Source: Demequina activiva
Lineage (GTDB): Bacteria > Actinomycetota > Actinomycetes > Actinomycetales > Demequinaceae
NCBI RefSeq assembly: GCF_016862815.1
Contig: NZ_BONR01000002.1
Location: forward strand, 372,001-436,000
Direction: 5' to 3'
Length of the DNA: 64,000 nt
Positions 1 to 7,331 of this stretch are shown one piece after another. The translations under genes were made by a program, and so were the position numbers. Under the pieces are notes generated by a model. It was not told the DNA's origin. It was given only the letters and a program-made list of their open reading frames with translations, and did no database searches. Within the stretch, counting starts at the first letter, position 1. Every line of letters starts with the position of its first letter.

Positions 1-959
1 GCATCGAGACGGGACTGGGAGGCCTTGACCGCGACGCGTGCGCTCGCGACGGCGTCGGCGTCCGTCCTCTCCGCCTCACGGGCCCCGTCCAGAGCATGGG
101 TCATCGCTGCGCTGGCCTCGAGGGCCGCCGTCACGGTGGTCGCGCTGGAGACCCTCCGACCCACCGCACCGATGCGATCGGTGGCGTCGGCGAGCTGGGC
201 ATCGGCGAGCTCGATGGTCGTGTCGAGATCCGCGGCGCTCAGCTCGAGCGCAGCGGCTGCCGTGGCCGCCTCGAGGGAGGCCGCCTGCTGCTGGACCTTG
301 AGAGTGGCTCGGTCGATCGTCTCGCTGGCCTCGGCGAGCGAAGCGGCGATGTCGTGCGCCTCCTGGCGCGATGTCAGGGACCCTTCGAGCGCCTTGGTCG
401 CATCCCTGCCTGCCTCCTCGACGCGGTCCGCGATCGCGGCGTCCTGGTGAGCGGCGATCGCGGCGCTCAGATCGGCGCTCGTCGGCGCTGGTGCAGGAGC
501 GGTCGCCGCGGGATCGGCGGTGGACTTCGCGACCCATTGGTCGGACTCGGGCGCGTTCGCCTCGTCGGGCTCGCCATGAGGGGTCGACGATGTCTCGGTC
601 GCGCCGTCGACGACGATCTCCACCATCGCGGGCTCGGGCGTGTGCACGACGAGGGGTGCGGGATTCGCTGCGGCAGCGCTCGCATCGGCCACCGCCTTCT
701 CGAGAGCCGCCGCTGCCGCCGCGACGTCGTCCTCCTCCAAGACGACCTTCGCCTCGTGCGCCACTCGCTCGGCTGCGCTGAGGCTCTCGTCGAGGGCCCG
801 CCGGTCGGACTGAAGCTCGTGCGCGGCAGCGCGCGCCTCAGCGACGGCGACGTGCGTGCGCACGGCGTCTGTGCCGTGCGCGCTGAACAGGCCGATGGCG
901 AAGCACGTGAGGGTGACGGAGGCCGCGATGTCACGGAAGGGCAGAGGAGGCAGGTGCAT
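1..959 (-). CDS. Membrane-anchored Ala-rich coiled-coil protein (3' end off window)
   Basis: The minus-strand frame stays open from an ATG at 959 to the window edge (about 319 codons), so the C-terminus is missing. Residues about 9-27 form one hydrophobic segment (SVTLTCFAIGLF region), a likely signal anchor. After it come long Ala/Glu/Arg/Asp-rich stretches with heptad-like spacing (about 35-100 and 185-319), interrupted near 100-175 by a Pro/Ala/Ser-rich, low-complexity linker. This suggests a surface or periplasm-facing coiled-coil stalk. I recognise no enzymatic motif; a catalytic or peptidoglycan-binding domain could lie beyond the edge. The continuous amphipathic pattern in this frame, absent from the other five, is the reason for the call. 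The exact start is uncertain because no strong ribosome binding site precedes it. Confidence 0.6.
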   Translation of the reverse strand, partial: MHLPPLPFRDIAASVTLTCFAIGLFSAHGTDAVRTHVAVAEARAAAHELQSDRRALDESLSAAERVAHEAKVVLEEDDVAAAAAALEKAVADASAAAANPAPLVVHTPEPAMVEIVVDGATETSSTPHGEPDEANAPESDQWVAKSTADPAATAPAPAPTSADLSAAIAAHQDAAIADRVEEAGRDATKALEGSLTSRQEAHDIAASLAEASETIDRATLKVQQQAASLEAATAAAALELSAADLDTTIELADAQLADATDRIGAVGRRVSSATTVTAALEASAAMTHALDGAREAERTDADAVASARVAVKASQSRLD

Positions 960-1021
960 GCGAGAGGGTGGCTCGGGACTGGGACGCGCGCCCACGGCCG
1001 TGGCCGGGGAGCGTCGCCGTG

Positions 1022-1047
1022 CGCGCCACGTTCAGGTTCGTGGCGCG
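1022..1047 (-). terminator. GC-rich hairpin downstream of the Pr6Pr gene
   Basis: Arms CGCGCCACG and CGTGGCGCG (9 bp) enclose an 8-nt loop in the 255-bp gap 960-1214 between two minus-strand genes. No T-tract follows, as is usual in high-GC actinobacteria. It could end transcription from the gene at 1215-1859. Nothing else in this gap looks coding. Confidence 0.35.
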
Positions 1048-1214
1048 TGCGGCGTCGTCGTCGCCGAAGCGAGCGGCACTGTGGTGGCTGCCCGGGGTTC
1101 CAGGCCGGGTGAGGGCTCTGCGACAGAGACCTTCGCCCACAGTTCGCGGTTCGGTGCGACAGGCGGTGAACGCGTCGCACCCACCGAGCGTTCCTGCCGC
1201 ACGTGTGACAAGCG

Positions 1215-1859
1215 TCACTGGCTCGCGTTTCGTCCTTCGCTCGCGGCGGCGTGGACTGGAAGGCGTACCACGCGCATCGGCGCGCACGCATGGAGGATCG
1301 CAGCCACCACGAAGCCTGCGGCGGCGATGGCGGCGACGCTGCCGACCACGGACGCCAGGCCGTGAGCGGGATCGAGGAACGGATAGGGGACCCACCCGTC
1401 GGTCAGGGCGCGAGCGAACAGGTAGGCGAGCCACGCCGCGGGCACCGCGAGCACGGTCCACCACGTCCGCACGGGAAGTCGCGACCCCTGTCCCACCAGG
1501 AACCAGTCGGCGACGAGGATCGCGCCCGTGCCGCCGTGGAGCACGAGGTTGGCCCACGGGAAGACGGGCGTGGCCACCCCGGAGAGCAGCCACCAGTAGA
1601 CCACCCCGGTGACGACTCCGTAGGTGGCGGCGTTGACGCGCAGGAGAGCGATCCACCGCGGCTCCTGGGCCCCGGTGACGGCCGCGCCGGTGAGTGCGAC
1701 GACGGCAGTGATGGCGGCCAGCGGGGTGAAATAGCCCGGGAGCTCTGCCCAGGTGAAGGTGCCGAAGGTGAGATCCGCCCACGCCTGCACCCCGAGGGCG
1801 GCGACGATGACGGCTGCTGCCGTCAGCCGCATGGCTGCGATGGTGGCGACCTTGCTCAC
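1215..1859 (-). CDS. Pr6Pr family membrane protein
   Basis: A 214-residue protein with about six hydrophobic segments. The pattern resembles the actinobacterial Pr6Pr (six-helix) family: a YFTPLAAIT motif near helix 2, a conserved His in LVLHGGTG near mid-protein, and a nearby DWFLVG. Family members are integral membrane proteins of unproven function. The GTG start at 1859 sits 7 nt after a TAAAGT box, so the transcript may be leaderless. It is divergent from the Nudix gene. The assignment rests on length, topology and these motifs; the biochemical role is unknown. Confidence 0.7.
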   Translation of the reverse strand: MSKVATIAAMRLTAAAVIVAALGVQAWADLTFGTFTWAELPGYFTPLAAITAVVALTGAAVTGAQEPRWIALLRVNAATYGVVTGVVYWWLLSGVATPVFPWANLVLHGGTGAILVADWFLVGQGSRLPVRTWWTVLAVPAAWLAYLFARALTDGWVPYPFLDPAHGLASVVGSVAAIAAAGFVVAAILHACAPMRVVRLPVHAAASEGRNASQ

Positions 1860-1866
1860 GGTCCCT

Positions 1867-1872
1867 ACTTTA
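1867..1872 (-). promoter_or_regulatory. Candidate -10 box (TAAAGT) of a leaderless transcript
   Basis: On the minus strand TAAAGT lies exactly 7 nt before the GTG of the Pr6Pr gene. This matches the TANNNT-N6/7-start pattern seen repeatedly in this window. Confidence 0.45.
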
Positions 1873-1972
1873 CGCAGACTTTGCTCTATAGAGAATCAGA
1901 CGCGCCCGAACTGTGACGAAGTGCATAACGTGGCGTTCCGCCGGACACCGGTGTCCGAGTCCCGACGTATGA

Positions 1973-1978
1973 CACGCT
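1973..1978 (+). promoter_or_regulatory. Weak candidate -10 box (CACGCT) before the Nudix gene
   Basis: CACGCT lies 6 nt before the GTG start at 1985, and a TATGAC hexamer overlaps it at 1968-1973. Spacing fits leaderless initiation but the hexamer is off consensus. Confidence 0.3.
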
Positions 1979-1984
1979 GATCAG

Positions 1985-2911
1985 GTGACCACCCAAGACC
2001 CTGCGAGCCACGTTCCTCCCCGGCTTCCGGGCGTCCGCGACCCCGGCGATGCCTGGGTGACCGCCGCGGATGGCACCCGGTACTGGGGCCGCTTCGGCGC
2101 AGCGGGCCTGCTCGTCCATGACCCTGCCAGGGGAGTGCTGCTCCAGCATCGCGCGATGTGGAGCCACCACGGCGGGACCTGGGGGATCCCAGGGGGCGCC
2201 CTGCACGCCGGAGAGCCGCCGGCGGCAGGGGCTCTGCGCGAGGCGAACGAGGAGGCGGGCGTCCCGGCCGATGCCGTGGTCGCCTTTGCCACGTCAGCCG
2301 TGGACCGCGAGGTCTGGCGCTACACGACGGTGCTCGCCCGGGTCGAGCGGTCCTTCACTCCCCACGCGGGTGACGCGGAGAGCCTCGAGCTCGCCTGGGT
2401 CACGGTGGACGCCGTCGCGCAGCGGGAGCTCCACCCGGCGTTCGCTCAGGCCTGGCCCCGCCTGCGCCGCATGCTCGACGTCCGACCGGTGCTGGTGGTG
2501 GATGCCGCGAACGTGGTCGGATCCCGTCCGGACGGCTGGTGGAAGGACCGCGCTGCGGCGACGCAACGCCTGGTTCAGCGGCTCGCCGTGATCGCGCGTG
2601 AGGGGCTGCCCGCCGCAGCGCTCGAGCTCGACGGCGATCGTTGGATGCCGCGCATCGAGATGGTGATCGAGGGGCGCGCACGCGACGCGACCGCGGTCGC
2701 TCCGGTGGTGATGACTGTCGCGAGAGGCAGCGGGGACGACCTCATCGTCGAGCGCGCAGCCGAGCGCAGAGAGCAGGGCGATGCGGTGACGGTCGTCACC
2801 AGCGACCGTGGGCTGGCGGAGCAGGTTCGAGAGGCCGGCGCCACGACGCGCGGCGCGGGCTGGCTCCTGGCGCTCCTCGACGAGGCAGCTGACCCACCGG
2901 CCTCCCGCTAG
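1985..2911 (+). CDS. Nudix hydrolase fused to a NYN/YacP-like nuclease domain
   Basis: A 308-residue two-domain protein. Residues about 30-160 form a Nudix fold with a canonical Nudix box at 70-93 (G, then E77, then REANEEAG), implying hydrolysis of a nucleoside diphosphate-linked substrate. Residues about 168-300 resemble PIN-like NYN domains: an opening strand VLVVDAANV, a mid-domain GDDLIVERA, and a closing VVTSDRGLAEQV. Such domains are often RNases. Physical fusion suggests a role in RNA-end or modified-nucleotide processing, but the substrate is not readable. The GTG start follows possible promoter hexamers by 6 nt with no Shine-Dalgarno. Its stop overlaps the stop of the convergent esterase by 4 nt. 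Confidence 0.75.
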   Translation: MTTQDPASHVPPRLPGVRDPGDAWVTAADGTRYWGRFGAAGLLVHDPARGVLLQHRAMWSHHGGTWGIPGGALHAGEPPAAGALREANEEAGVPADAVVAFATSAVDREVWRYTTVLARVERSFTPHAGDAESLELAWVTVDAVAQRELHPAFAQAWPRLRRMLDVRPVLVVDAANVVGSRPDGWWKDRAAATQRLVQRLAVIAREGLPAAALELDGDRWMPRIEMVIEGRARDATAVAPVVMTVARGSGDDLIVERAAERREQGDAVTVVTSDRGLAEQVREAGATTRGAGWLLALLDEAADPPASR

Positions 2912-3537
2912 CCTCGGAGAGCATCGTCGAGGAAGTCGCGCACGTCCTCGAGCATCTGCTCGTTCACGCCGTGGCCGAGCCCGGCGTAGGTACGCTCCGT
3001 GAGCGTCGCCAGGTGCGCGAGGGTGTCCGCGGTGCGCTCGATCGCCGCCGGCCAGATCACGACGTCCTCCAGGCCGCGCCCCCAGAACACCGGGGGTCGC
3101 TCGAGCGCCAGACGCGCATCGGCAGGCTGTTCGTCCGTCGAGACGAATCCCGCGAGCACGACCGTTGCGGCGATGCGCTGCGGTCGCGTCCGCAGCAGCT
3201 GCGTCGCCATCAGCCCACCCTGGGAGAAGCCCACGGGGACGAGCGGCGCGCTGTCGCCGATCTCCGCGTCGATCCAGTCCCAGAGCACGCCGCCGGCCTC
3301 GTCGATCCCGGCCTGACGGGGCTCGTCGGGCAGGCTCAGATCGAACCAGGAGGCGCCTCCTCCGGCCATGGGTAGTGGAGCGCGCACCGAGATCCAGGGC
3401 ATGCGAGGCAACAGGGGAGTGATGCCGGGCAGATCGCGCTCGTGGGAGCCGTAGCCATGCAGCAGGAGCATCACGGGCTCCGTGCCGTCCGGCGCGAAGG
3501 CTGGCTCGGCGGACGCGACGGACTGGAGGCTCGTCAT
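2908..3537 (-). CDS. Alpha/beta hydrolase, phospholipase/carboxylesterase family
   Basis: A 209-residue single-domain hydrolase of the YpfH/carboxylesterase type. HGYGSHERDL (27-36) forms the oxyanion region, GFSQGG (103-108) is the nucleophile elbow with Ser105, Asp158 is the likely acid and His189 (GLGHGV) the base. Length and triad spacing match small cytoplasmic esterases acting on acyl or phospholipid-like esters; the natural substrate is unknown. It converges on the Nudix gene (4-nt stop overlap) and is divergent from osmC. A GATACT hexamer lies 7 nt before its ATG (3545-3550), a weak leaderless candidate. Confidence 0.85.
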   Translation of the reverse strand: MTSLQSVASAEPAFAPDGTEPVMLLLHGYGSHERDLPGITPLLPRMPWISVRAPLPMAGGGASWFDLSLPDEPRQAGIDEAGGVLWDWIDAEIGDSAPLVPVGFSQGGLMATQLLRTRPQRIAATVVLAGFVSTDEQPADARLALERPPVFWGRGLEDVVIWPAAIERTADTLAHLATLTERTYAGLGHGVNEQMLEDVRDFLDDALRG

Positions 3538-3604
3538 GACGACCAGTATCGCGGCTCACGGGGCTCTGGTGCGCGGGCCCGGCGCGCCCGTGCTTGACTG
3601 GAGG

Positions 3605-3623
3605 CGGCGCCGAGACGGCGCCG
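3605..3623. promoter_or_regulatory. Inverted repeat upstream of osmC
   Basis: CGGCGCC and GGCGCCG (7-bp arms, 5-nt spacer) lie 25 nt before osmC, just after a TTGACT hexamer at 3594-3599. It could be an operator or a 5' UTR hairpin. No clear -10 is visible. Confidence 0.3.
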
Positions 3624-3648
3624 TCCCCCATCAGGAAGGCATCCCACC

Positions 3649-4074
3649 ATGGCTGTGAAGAGCACCGCGAGCACCCTCTGGAAGGGGTCGCTCGGAGACG
3701 GGTCCGGCACCACGTCGTTCGGCACTGGCATCGCGACGCTGAGCGTCGACTGGAAGGCGAGGTCCGAGGGGTCGTCGACGACGACCACGCCCGAGGAGCT
3801 GCTCGCCGCGGCGCACGCCTCGTGCTACGCGATGGCGCTGTCGAACGAGCTCGGCCAGGCGGGCCACGCGCCGGAGGAGCTGCAGGTGTCCGCTGAGGTG
3901 TCCTTCCAGGCGGGCGAGGGCATCACCGGCATCGTGCTCAAGGTAGAGGCGACGGTTCCCGGCATCGACGAGGACGAGTTCCTCAGGATCGCCACGGGCG
4001 CGAAGGACGGCTGCCCGGTGTCGAAGGCGCTGGCCGGCACGACGATCGAGCTGGGCAGCGCGACCCTGGGCTGA
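3649..4074 (+). CDS. osmC: OsmC family peroxiredoxin
   Basis: A 141-residue thiol peroxidase of the OsmC/Ohr superfamily, which reduces organic hydroperoxides in the cytoplasm. The two conserved cysteines are present: Cys59 in HASCYAMAL and Cys122 in DGCPVSKAL, with the typical TTPEELLAAAHA lead-in. The N-terminal STASTLWKGSLGDGSG pattern points to OsmC rather than Ohr. Full length for the family. The ATG has an upstream AGGAAGG ribosome binding site. An inverted repeat precedes the gene; no dedicated regulator is adjacent. Expression linked to osmotic or oxidative stress is inferred from the family only. Confidence 0.9.
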   Translation: MAVKSTASTLWKGSLGDGSGTTSFGTGIATLSVDWKARSEGSSTTTTPEELLAAAHASCYAMALSNELGQAGHAPEELQVSAEVSFQAGEGITGIVLKVEATVPGIDEDEFLRIATGAKDGCPVSKALAGTTIELGSATLG

Positions 4075-4090
4075 GTGCCAGCTCCCGCGA

Positions 4091-5536
4091 CTACATCGCG
4101 AGGTGCGTGAGCCTGCCGGCCACCATCGTGGCCGCGACCGGCATGCGCTGCAGATCGTCGATGCCGCACTCGAGGGGATCCGCGTCCAGGGCGACGAGGT
4201 CCGCGAGCGCGCCCTCGGTGAGGGTGGCGTGGGATGCGGCGCCGGCGATCGCCTGCTCGCGCGTCAGAGCGTGCTCCGGGTACCACGGCGCGCGCTCGTC
4301 GCCCGAGCGATGGACTGCTGCGGCGATGCCGCGCCACGGGTCCAGCGGCGCCACCGGGGCATCCGAGCCCAGCACGAGGCGGGCGCCGGCGTCCCTCAGA
4401 GCGCCCAGGGGGAACGCGCGGTGGGCCCGGTCGGGCCAGATGCGCTCGGTGGGGTCGCGGTCGTCCCACAGGTGCTCGGGCTGCACCGACGCCGTCACCC
4501 CCAGCTGGCCGAACCGCGGGAGGTCCTTCTCGCTGACGAGCTGTGCGTGCTCGAGGGTTCCCTGAGCGCCCGTGCGCTCGAAGGCGTCGAGAGCGTGCGT
4601 GACCGCCGCGTCCCCGATCGCGTGCACTGCGACCGAGAACCCCTGCGCTGTGGCCCGCTCGAGCAGCGTCTCGCACTCCTCGGGCGCCACCGTCAGCACG
4701 CCACGCGTGTCGCGCCCGGGATACGGATCGTGACAGTAGGCGGTACGAGTGTTGAGCGAGCCGTCGGTGATGATCTTCAGAGGACCGATGCTCAGGAGGT
4801 CCCCGGTGCCGGGCACCACGTCTCCCGTACGCCACCCCGCCGCGACCCGCTCCTCGAGCTCCGCAGGATAGAAGCCCGAGTGGACACGCAGGGCGTGGAG
4901 GCCCCGGCTCATGCGCTCCGTCCAGCCGTCGAGATTGCGCGCCATCTCCAGGTCGACGATGCCCACGACGCCTCGGGCCGCCGCCGCGACGGCGGCGTCG
5001 CTCACGGCCAGGTCCTCGTCGCCAGGGGCTGCCTTCTCCAGGCGCATCTGCAGGGCGAAGGCGTCGTCCTCCCGCAGCACGCCCGCCTCGGGGAGGCCGT
5101 ACCGGTCGCGTGCTGCGGTGTTCACCCAGCAGGCGTGCATGTCTCCGGAGAGCAGGACCACGGGTCGTCGGGGCGCCACCGCGTCGAGCACCTCCGCGCA
5201 GGCCTCGTCCTCCCACATCGCGTCGCGGTAGCCGTAGCCGATCACCGGCTCATGCATCTCCATCTCCGCAGCCATGCGCGCCGCGACTGCTTGAGCTGCG
5301 GCCTGGGCGCTCGTGGCCCCGGACAGGTCCATGCGCCTGCGCATGATCGCCCACTGCGCGAAGTGCACGTGGTGGTCCCACAGGCCCGGGATGAGCCAGC
5401 GTCCGTCGAGATCAAGGGTCTCGACGTCAGTGCGGCGCGGGCCGCCGAGCGTCGCGACACGACCGTCCACGACGAGCAGGTCGGTGGGATCGGGGCGCCC
5501 CGGCAGGCGCGCGTCCGTGAGCAGCAGATCAGTCAT
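4091..5536 (-). CDS. Amidohydrolase, YtcJ-like metal-dependent hydrolase
   Basis: A 481-residue protein with the composite-barrel layout of amidohydrolases. The N-terminal strand ends at GLWDHHVHF (metal ligands His56 and His58), followed by IITDGSLNTRTA, a VAVHAIGDAAV His motif, LEHAQLV, and a C-terminal GSDAPVAPLDPW carrying the catalytic Asp. This order is typical of the YtcJ group, which hydrolyses amide or similar bonds in diverse small molecules. Substrate is unknown. It stands alone, convergent with osmC and divergent from the EI24 gene, with 81 bp between the start codons. Confidence 0.85.
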   Translation of the reverse strand: MTDLLLTDARLPGRPDPTDLLVVDGRVATLGGPRRTDVETLDLDGRWLIPGLWDHHVHFAQWAIMRRRMDLSGATSAQAAAQAVAARMAAEMEMHEPVIGYGYRDAMWEDEACAEVLDAVAPRRPVVLLSGDMHACWVNTAARDRYGLPEAGVLREDDAFALQMRLEKAAPGDEDLAVSDAAVAAAARGVVGIVDLEMARNLDGWTERMSRGLHALRVHSGFYPAELEERVAAGWRTGDVVPGTGDLLSIGPLKIITDGSLNTRTAYCHDPYPGRDTRGVLTVAPEECETLLERATAQGFSVAVHAIGDAAVTHALDAFERTGAQGTLEHAQLVSEKDLPRFGQLGVTASVQPEHLWDDRDPTERIWPDRAHRAFPLGALRDAGARLVLGSDAPVAPLDPWRGIAAAVHRSGDERAPWYPEHALTREQAIAGAASHATLTEGALADLVALDADPLECGIDDLQRMPVAATMVAGRLTHLAM

Positions 5537-5605
5537 CGTGGGTGGTACCGCCAGGGGTTCGAGTCGTGGGTCAGGTGCGCATCGTCAGGATAGACCGGAG
5601 GTCGA

Positions 5606-5611
5606 TACCCT
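5606..5611 (+). promoter_or_regulatory. Candidate -10 box (TACCCT), leaderless
   Basis: TACCCT lies exactly 6 nt before the ATG at 5618, the same geometry as the boxes before the RNB ribonuclease and the orphan membrane-protein gene. No Shine-Dalgarno is visible. Confidence 0.5.
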
Positions 5612-5617
5612 CTGCAC

Positions 5618-6430
5618 ATGAGCGAGCAGGGGCGAGGTCGCGGCGGCGCGCTGAGAGAGGCGCTGCTGGGAGCGAGTCTCGCCTGGCAGGGGATGAGGAC
5701 CTGGGGGACGAGCCCACGGCTGATGCTGATCGGCCTCATCCCCGGCGTCGTCTCCGCCGTGCTGCTGGGATCCGGCGCGTTGGTGCTGGTCTCGCAGATC
5801 GCCCGCATCGGAGACGCCATCGCGGTCGCGACGGTGGGGGAGGACGGTTGGCTCCATGACGCGGTGCAGGTGGTCGGCATGCTGGCGGTGCTGGGCGCGG
5901 CTGCCGTCATCGGCGTCTACACCTTCACGGCCCTCACCCTGCTCATCGGACAGCCCTTCTTCGAGCGCCTCGCGCGTGAGGTGGACCGCGGAGCGGGATG
6001 GGAGGGCGAGGACCCGGATGAGACGGTGTGGCGGGGAGTGATCCGCGGCGTCGGCGAGGCCCTGCGGCTGGCGATCCTGACGGTGCCGCTGGCGGTGGGG
6101 CTGTTCCTGGTGGGCCTGGTCCCGGCCATCGGCGGCCCCGCGGCCGTGGTGCTGGGCGCATCGTTCGGAGGCTGGTTCCTGGCTCTCGAGCTCACCGGCT
6201 ATCCGCTGGCGCGACGTGGTCTGGTTCCGCTTCAGGAGCGCCGTGCGCTGCTGCGGCAGCATCGTGCCCGCGTCGTCGGGTTCGGTGCTGCGGTGTTCCT
6301 CCTGTTCCTGGTGCCCTTCGGTGCGCTGGCGTTCATGCCGGCAGCGGTCGCCGGCGCGACACGGCTCGTGCAGGGCCTCGACGTCGATGCCGCGCTCAGC
6401 GGGCGGCCACCTCGCGCGCCGCGTCCGTGA
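5618..6430 (+). CDS. EI24 domain-containing membrane protein
   Basis: A 270-residue membrane protein with about four to six hydrophobic helices. Hallmarks of the EI24/CysZ-like family are present: an N-terminal amphipathic helix before SPRLMLIGLIPG, a TFTALTLLIGQPFFERL segment, and a C-terminal hydrophobic block ending near LVPFGALAFMPAAVAGATRL. Bacterial relatives include the sulfate permease CysZ, but actinobacterial members are uncharacterised, so I do not assign sulfate transport. The 3' end overlaps the convergent LysR gene by 35 nt, and the last residues (GRPPRAPRP) are encoded in that overlap. Confidence 0.8.
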   Translation: MSEQGRGRGGALREALLGASLAWQGMRTWGTSPRLMLIGLIPGVVSAVLLGSGALVLVSQIARIGDAIAVATVGEDGWLHDAVQVVGMLAVLGAAAVIGVYTFTALTLLIGQPFFERLAREVDRGAGWEGEDPDETVWRGVIRGVGEALRLAILTVPLAVGLFLVGLVPAIGGPAAVVLGASFGGWFLALELTGYPLARRGLVPLQERRALLRQHRARVVGFGAAVFLLFLVPFGALAFMPAAVAGATRLVQGLDVDAALSGRPPRAPRP

Positions 6431-7286
6431 GCGCGGCCAGCGTGGCTCGGATGCCGGCGTCGGCCTGCGAGGTGTCGCGGAACGCCGCGAAGACCGACCG
6501 CGTCATCGTGCCTCCCACGGGTATCCTCGCGACGCCGGGAGGCGCGGACGGCCACATCAGGCCCGGAATCAGGGCGACGGCGAGCCCGGCCCCCACCAGT
6601 GCGAGCTGTGCCTGGAGGTCCGCGGTCTCGTAGCGCACGTCAGGCTCGAAGCCCGCGATGCGGCACACCTGCTCCGCGAAGTGCCGGGAGGCGGTGCCCC
6701 GCGGCTCCATCACCCAGGCTCGCTCGTGGTGGTGCTCGAGCGACGCCCCCCACCCGATGGGTGCGGCCAGGGCGATCTCATCCTGCACCAAGGTCACCCG
6801 GGTGAGCCCGGGGTAGTGCGGGGCAGAGTGGTGGGGGTACTCCTCGGCGACCACGAGGTCGAAGTCCCGAGCCCAGGTGTCCTCGAGGGCCTGCGCCGGC
6901 TCGCTCTGCGTGACCTCGACTCGCACGCGCGGCGCCGAGCGCGCGAGCCGGGGCAGCGCGGTGGGCAGCAGGGCCAGCGCAGCGGACTGGAACACCGCGA
7001 GCCGCACGGTCCCGCCTGGAGCCTCGTCGCCCGAGCGCAGCCGTGCCTGAGCGTGCTCCACGAGACCGAGGATCTCTCCTGCGGAGCCGGCCAGCTCCTG
7101 ACCTGCTGGAGTGAGAAGCAGCCTCCTGCCTGACCGTCGAAGAAGTGGCACGCCTGCCTCGCGTTCGAGCGCAGCGAGCTGCTGCGACACCGCGGACGGC
7201 GAGTAGCCGAGCACGTCCGCGACGGCGGTGACGGTGCCGCGGACGGTGAACTCTCGAAGGGTCCGCAGGTGCTGGAGGTCGAGCAT
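6396..7286 (-). CDS. LysR family transcriptional regulator, probable PutA regulator
   Basis: A 296-residue LysR-type regulator. The winged helix-turn-helix occupies residues about 1-60 (LRTLREFTVRGTVTAVAD, then YSPSAVSQQLAALE); the periplasmic-binding-protein-like effector domain spans about 90-290. It is transcribed divergently from putA across a 45-bp gap that holds an inverted repeat, the standard arrangement for a LysR activator and its target. I infer proline or a proline-derived ligand, by position only; the domain could bind another effector. The 3' end overlaps the EI24 gene. Confidence 0.85.
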   Translation of the reverse strand: MLDLQHLRTLREFTVRGTVTAVADVLGYSPSAVSQQLAALEREAGVPLLRRSGRRLLLTPAGQELAGSAGEILGLVEHAQARLRSGDEAPGGTVRLAVFQSAALALLPTALPRLARSAPRVRVEVTQSEPAQALEDTWARDFDLVVAEEYPHHSAPHYPGLTRVTLVQDEIALAAPIGWGASLEHHHERAWVMEPRGTASRHFAEQVCRIAGFEPDVRYETADLQAQLALVGAGLAVALIPGLMWPSAPPGVARIPVGGTMTRSVFAAFRDTSQADAGIRATLAALTDAAREVAAR

Positions 7287-7291
7287 GCAAA

Positions 7292-7307
7292 CAGTTAAGC
7301 AGAACTG
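7292..7307. promoter_or_regulatory. Candidate LysR operator between lysR and putA
   Basis: CAGTT and AACTG form a 5-bp inverted repeat with a 6-nt spacer in the divergent gap. The spacing is not the textbook T-N11-A box, so this is a candidate only. Confidence 0.35.
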
Positions 7308-7331
7308 GACGGTATATGGAGCAAACCTGTC

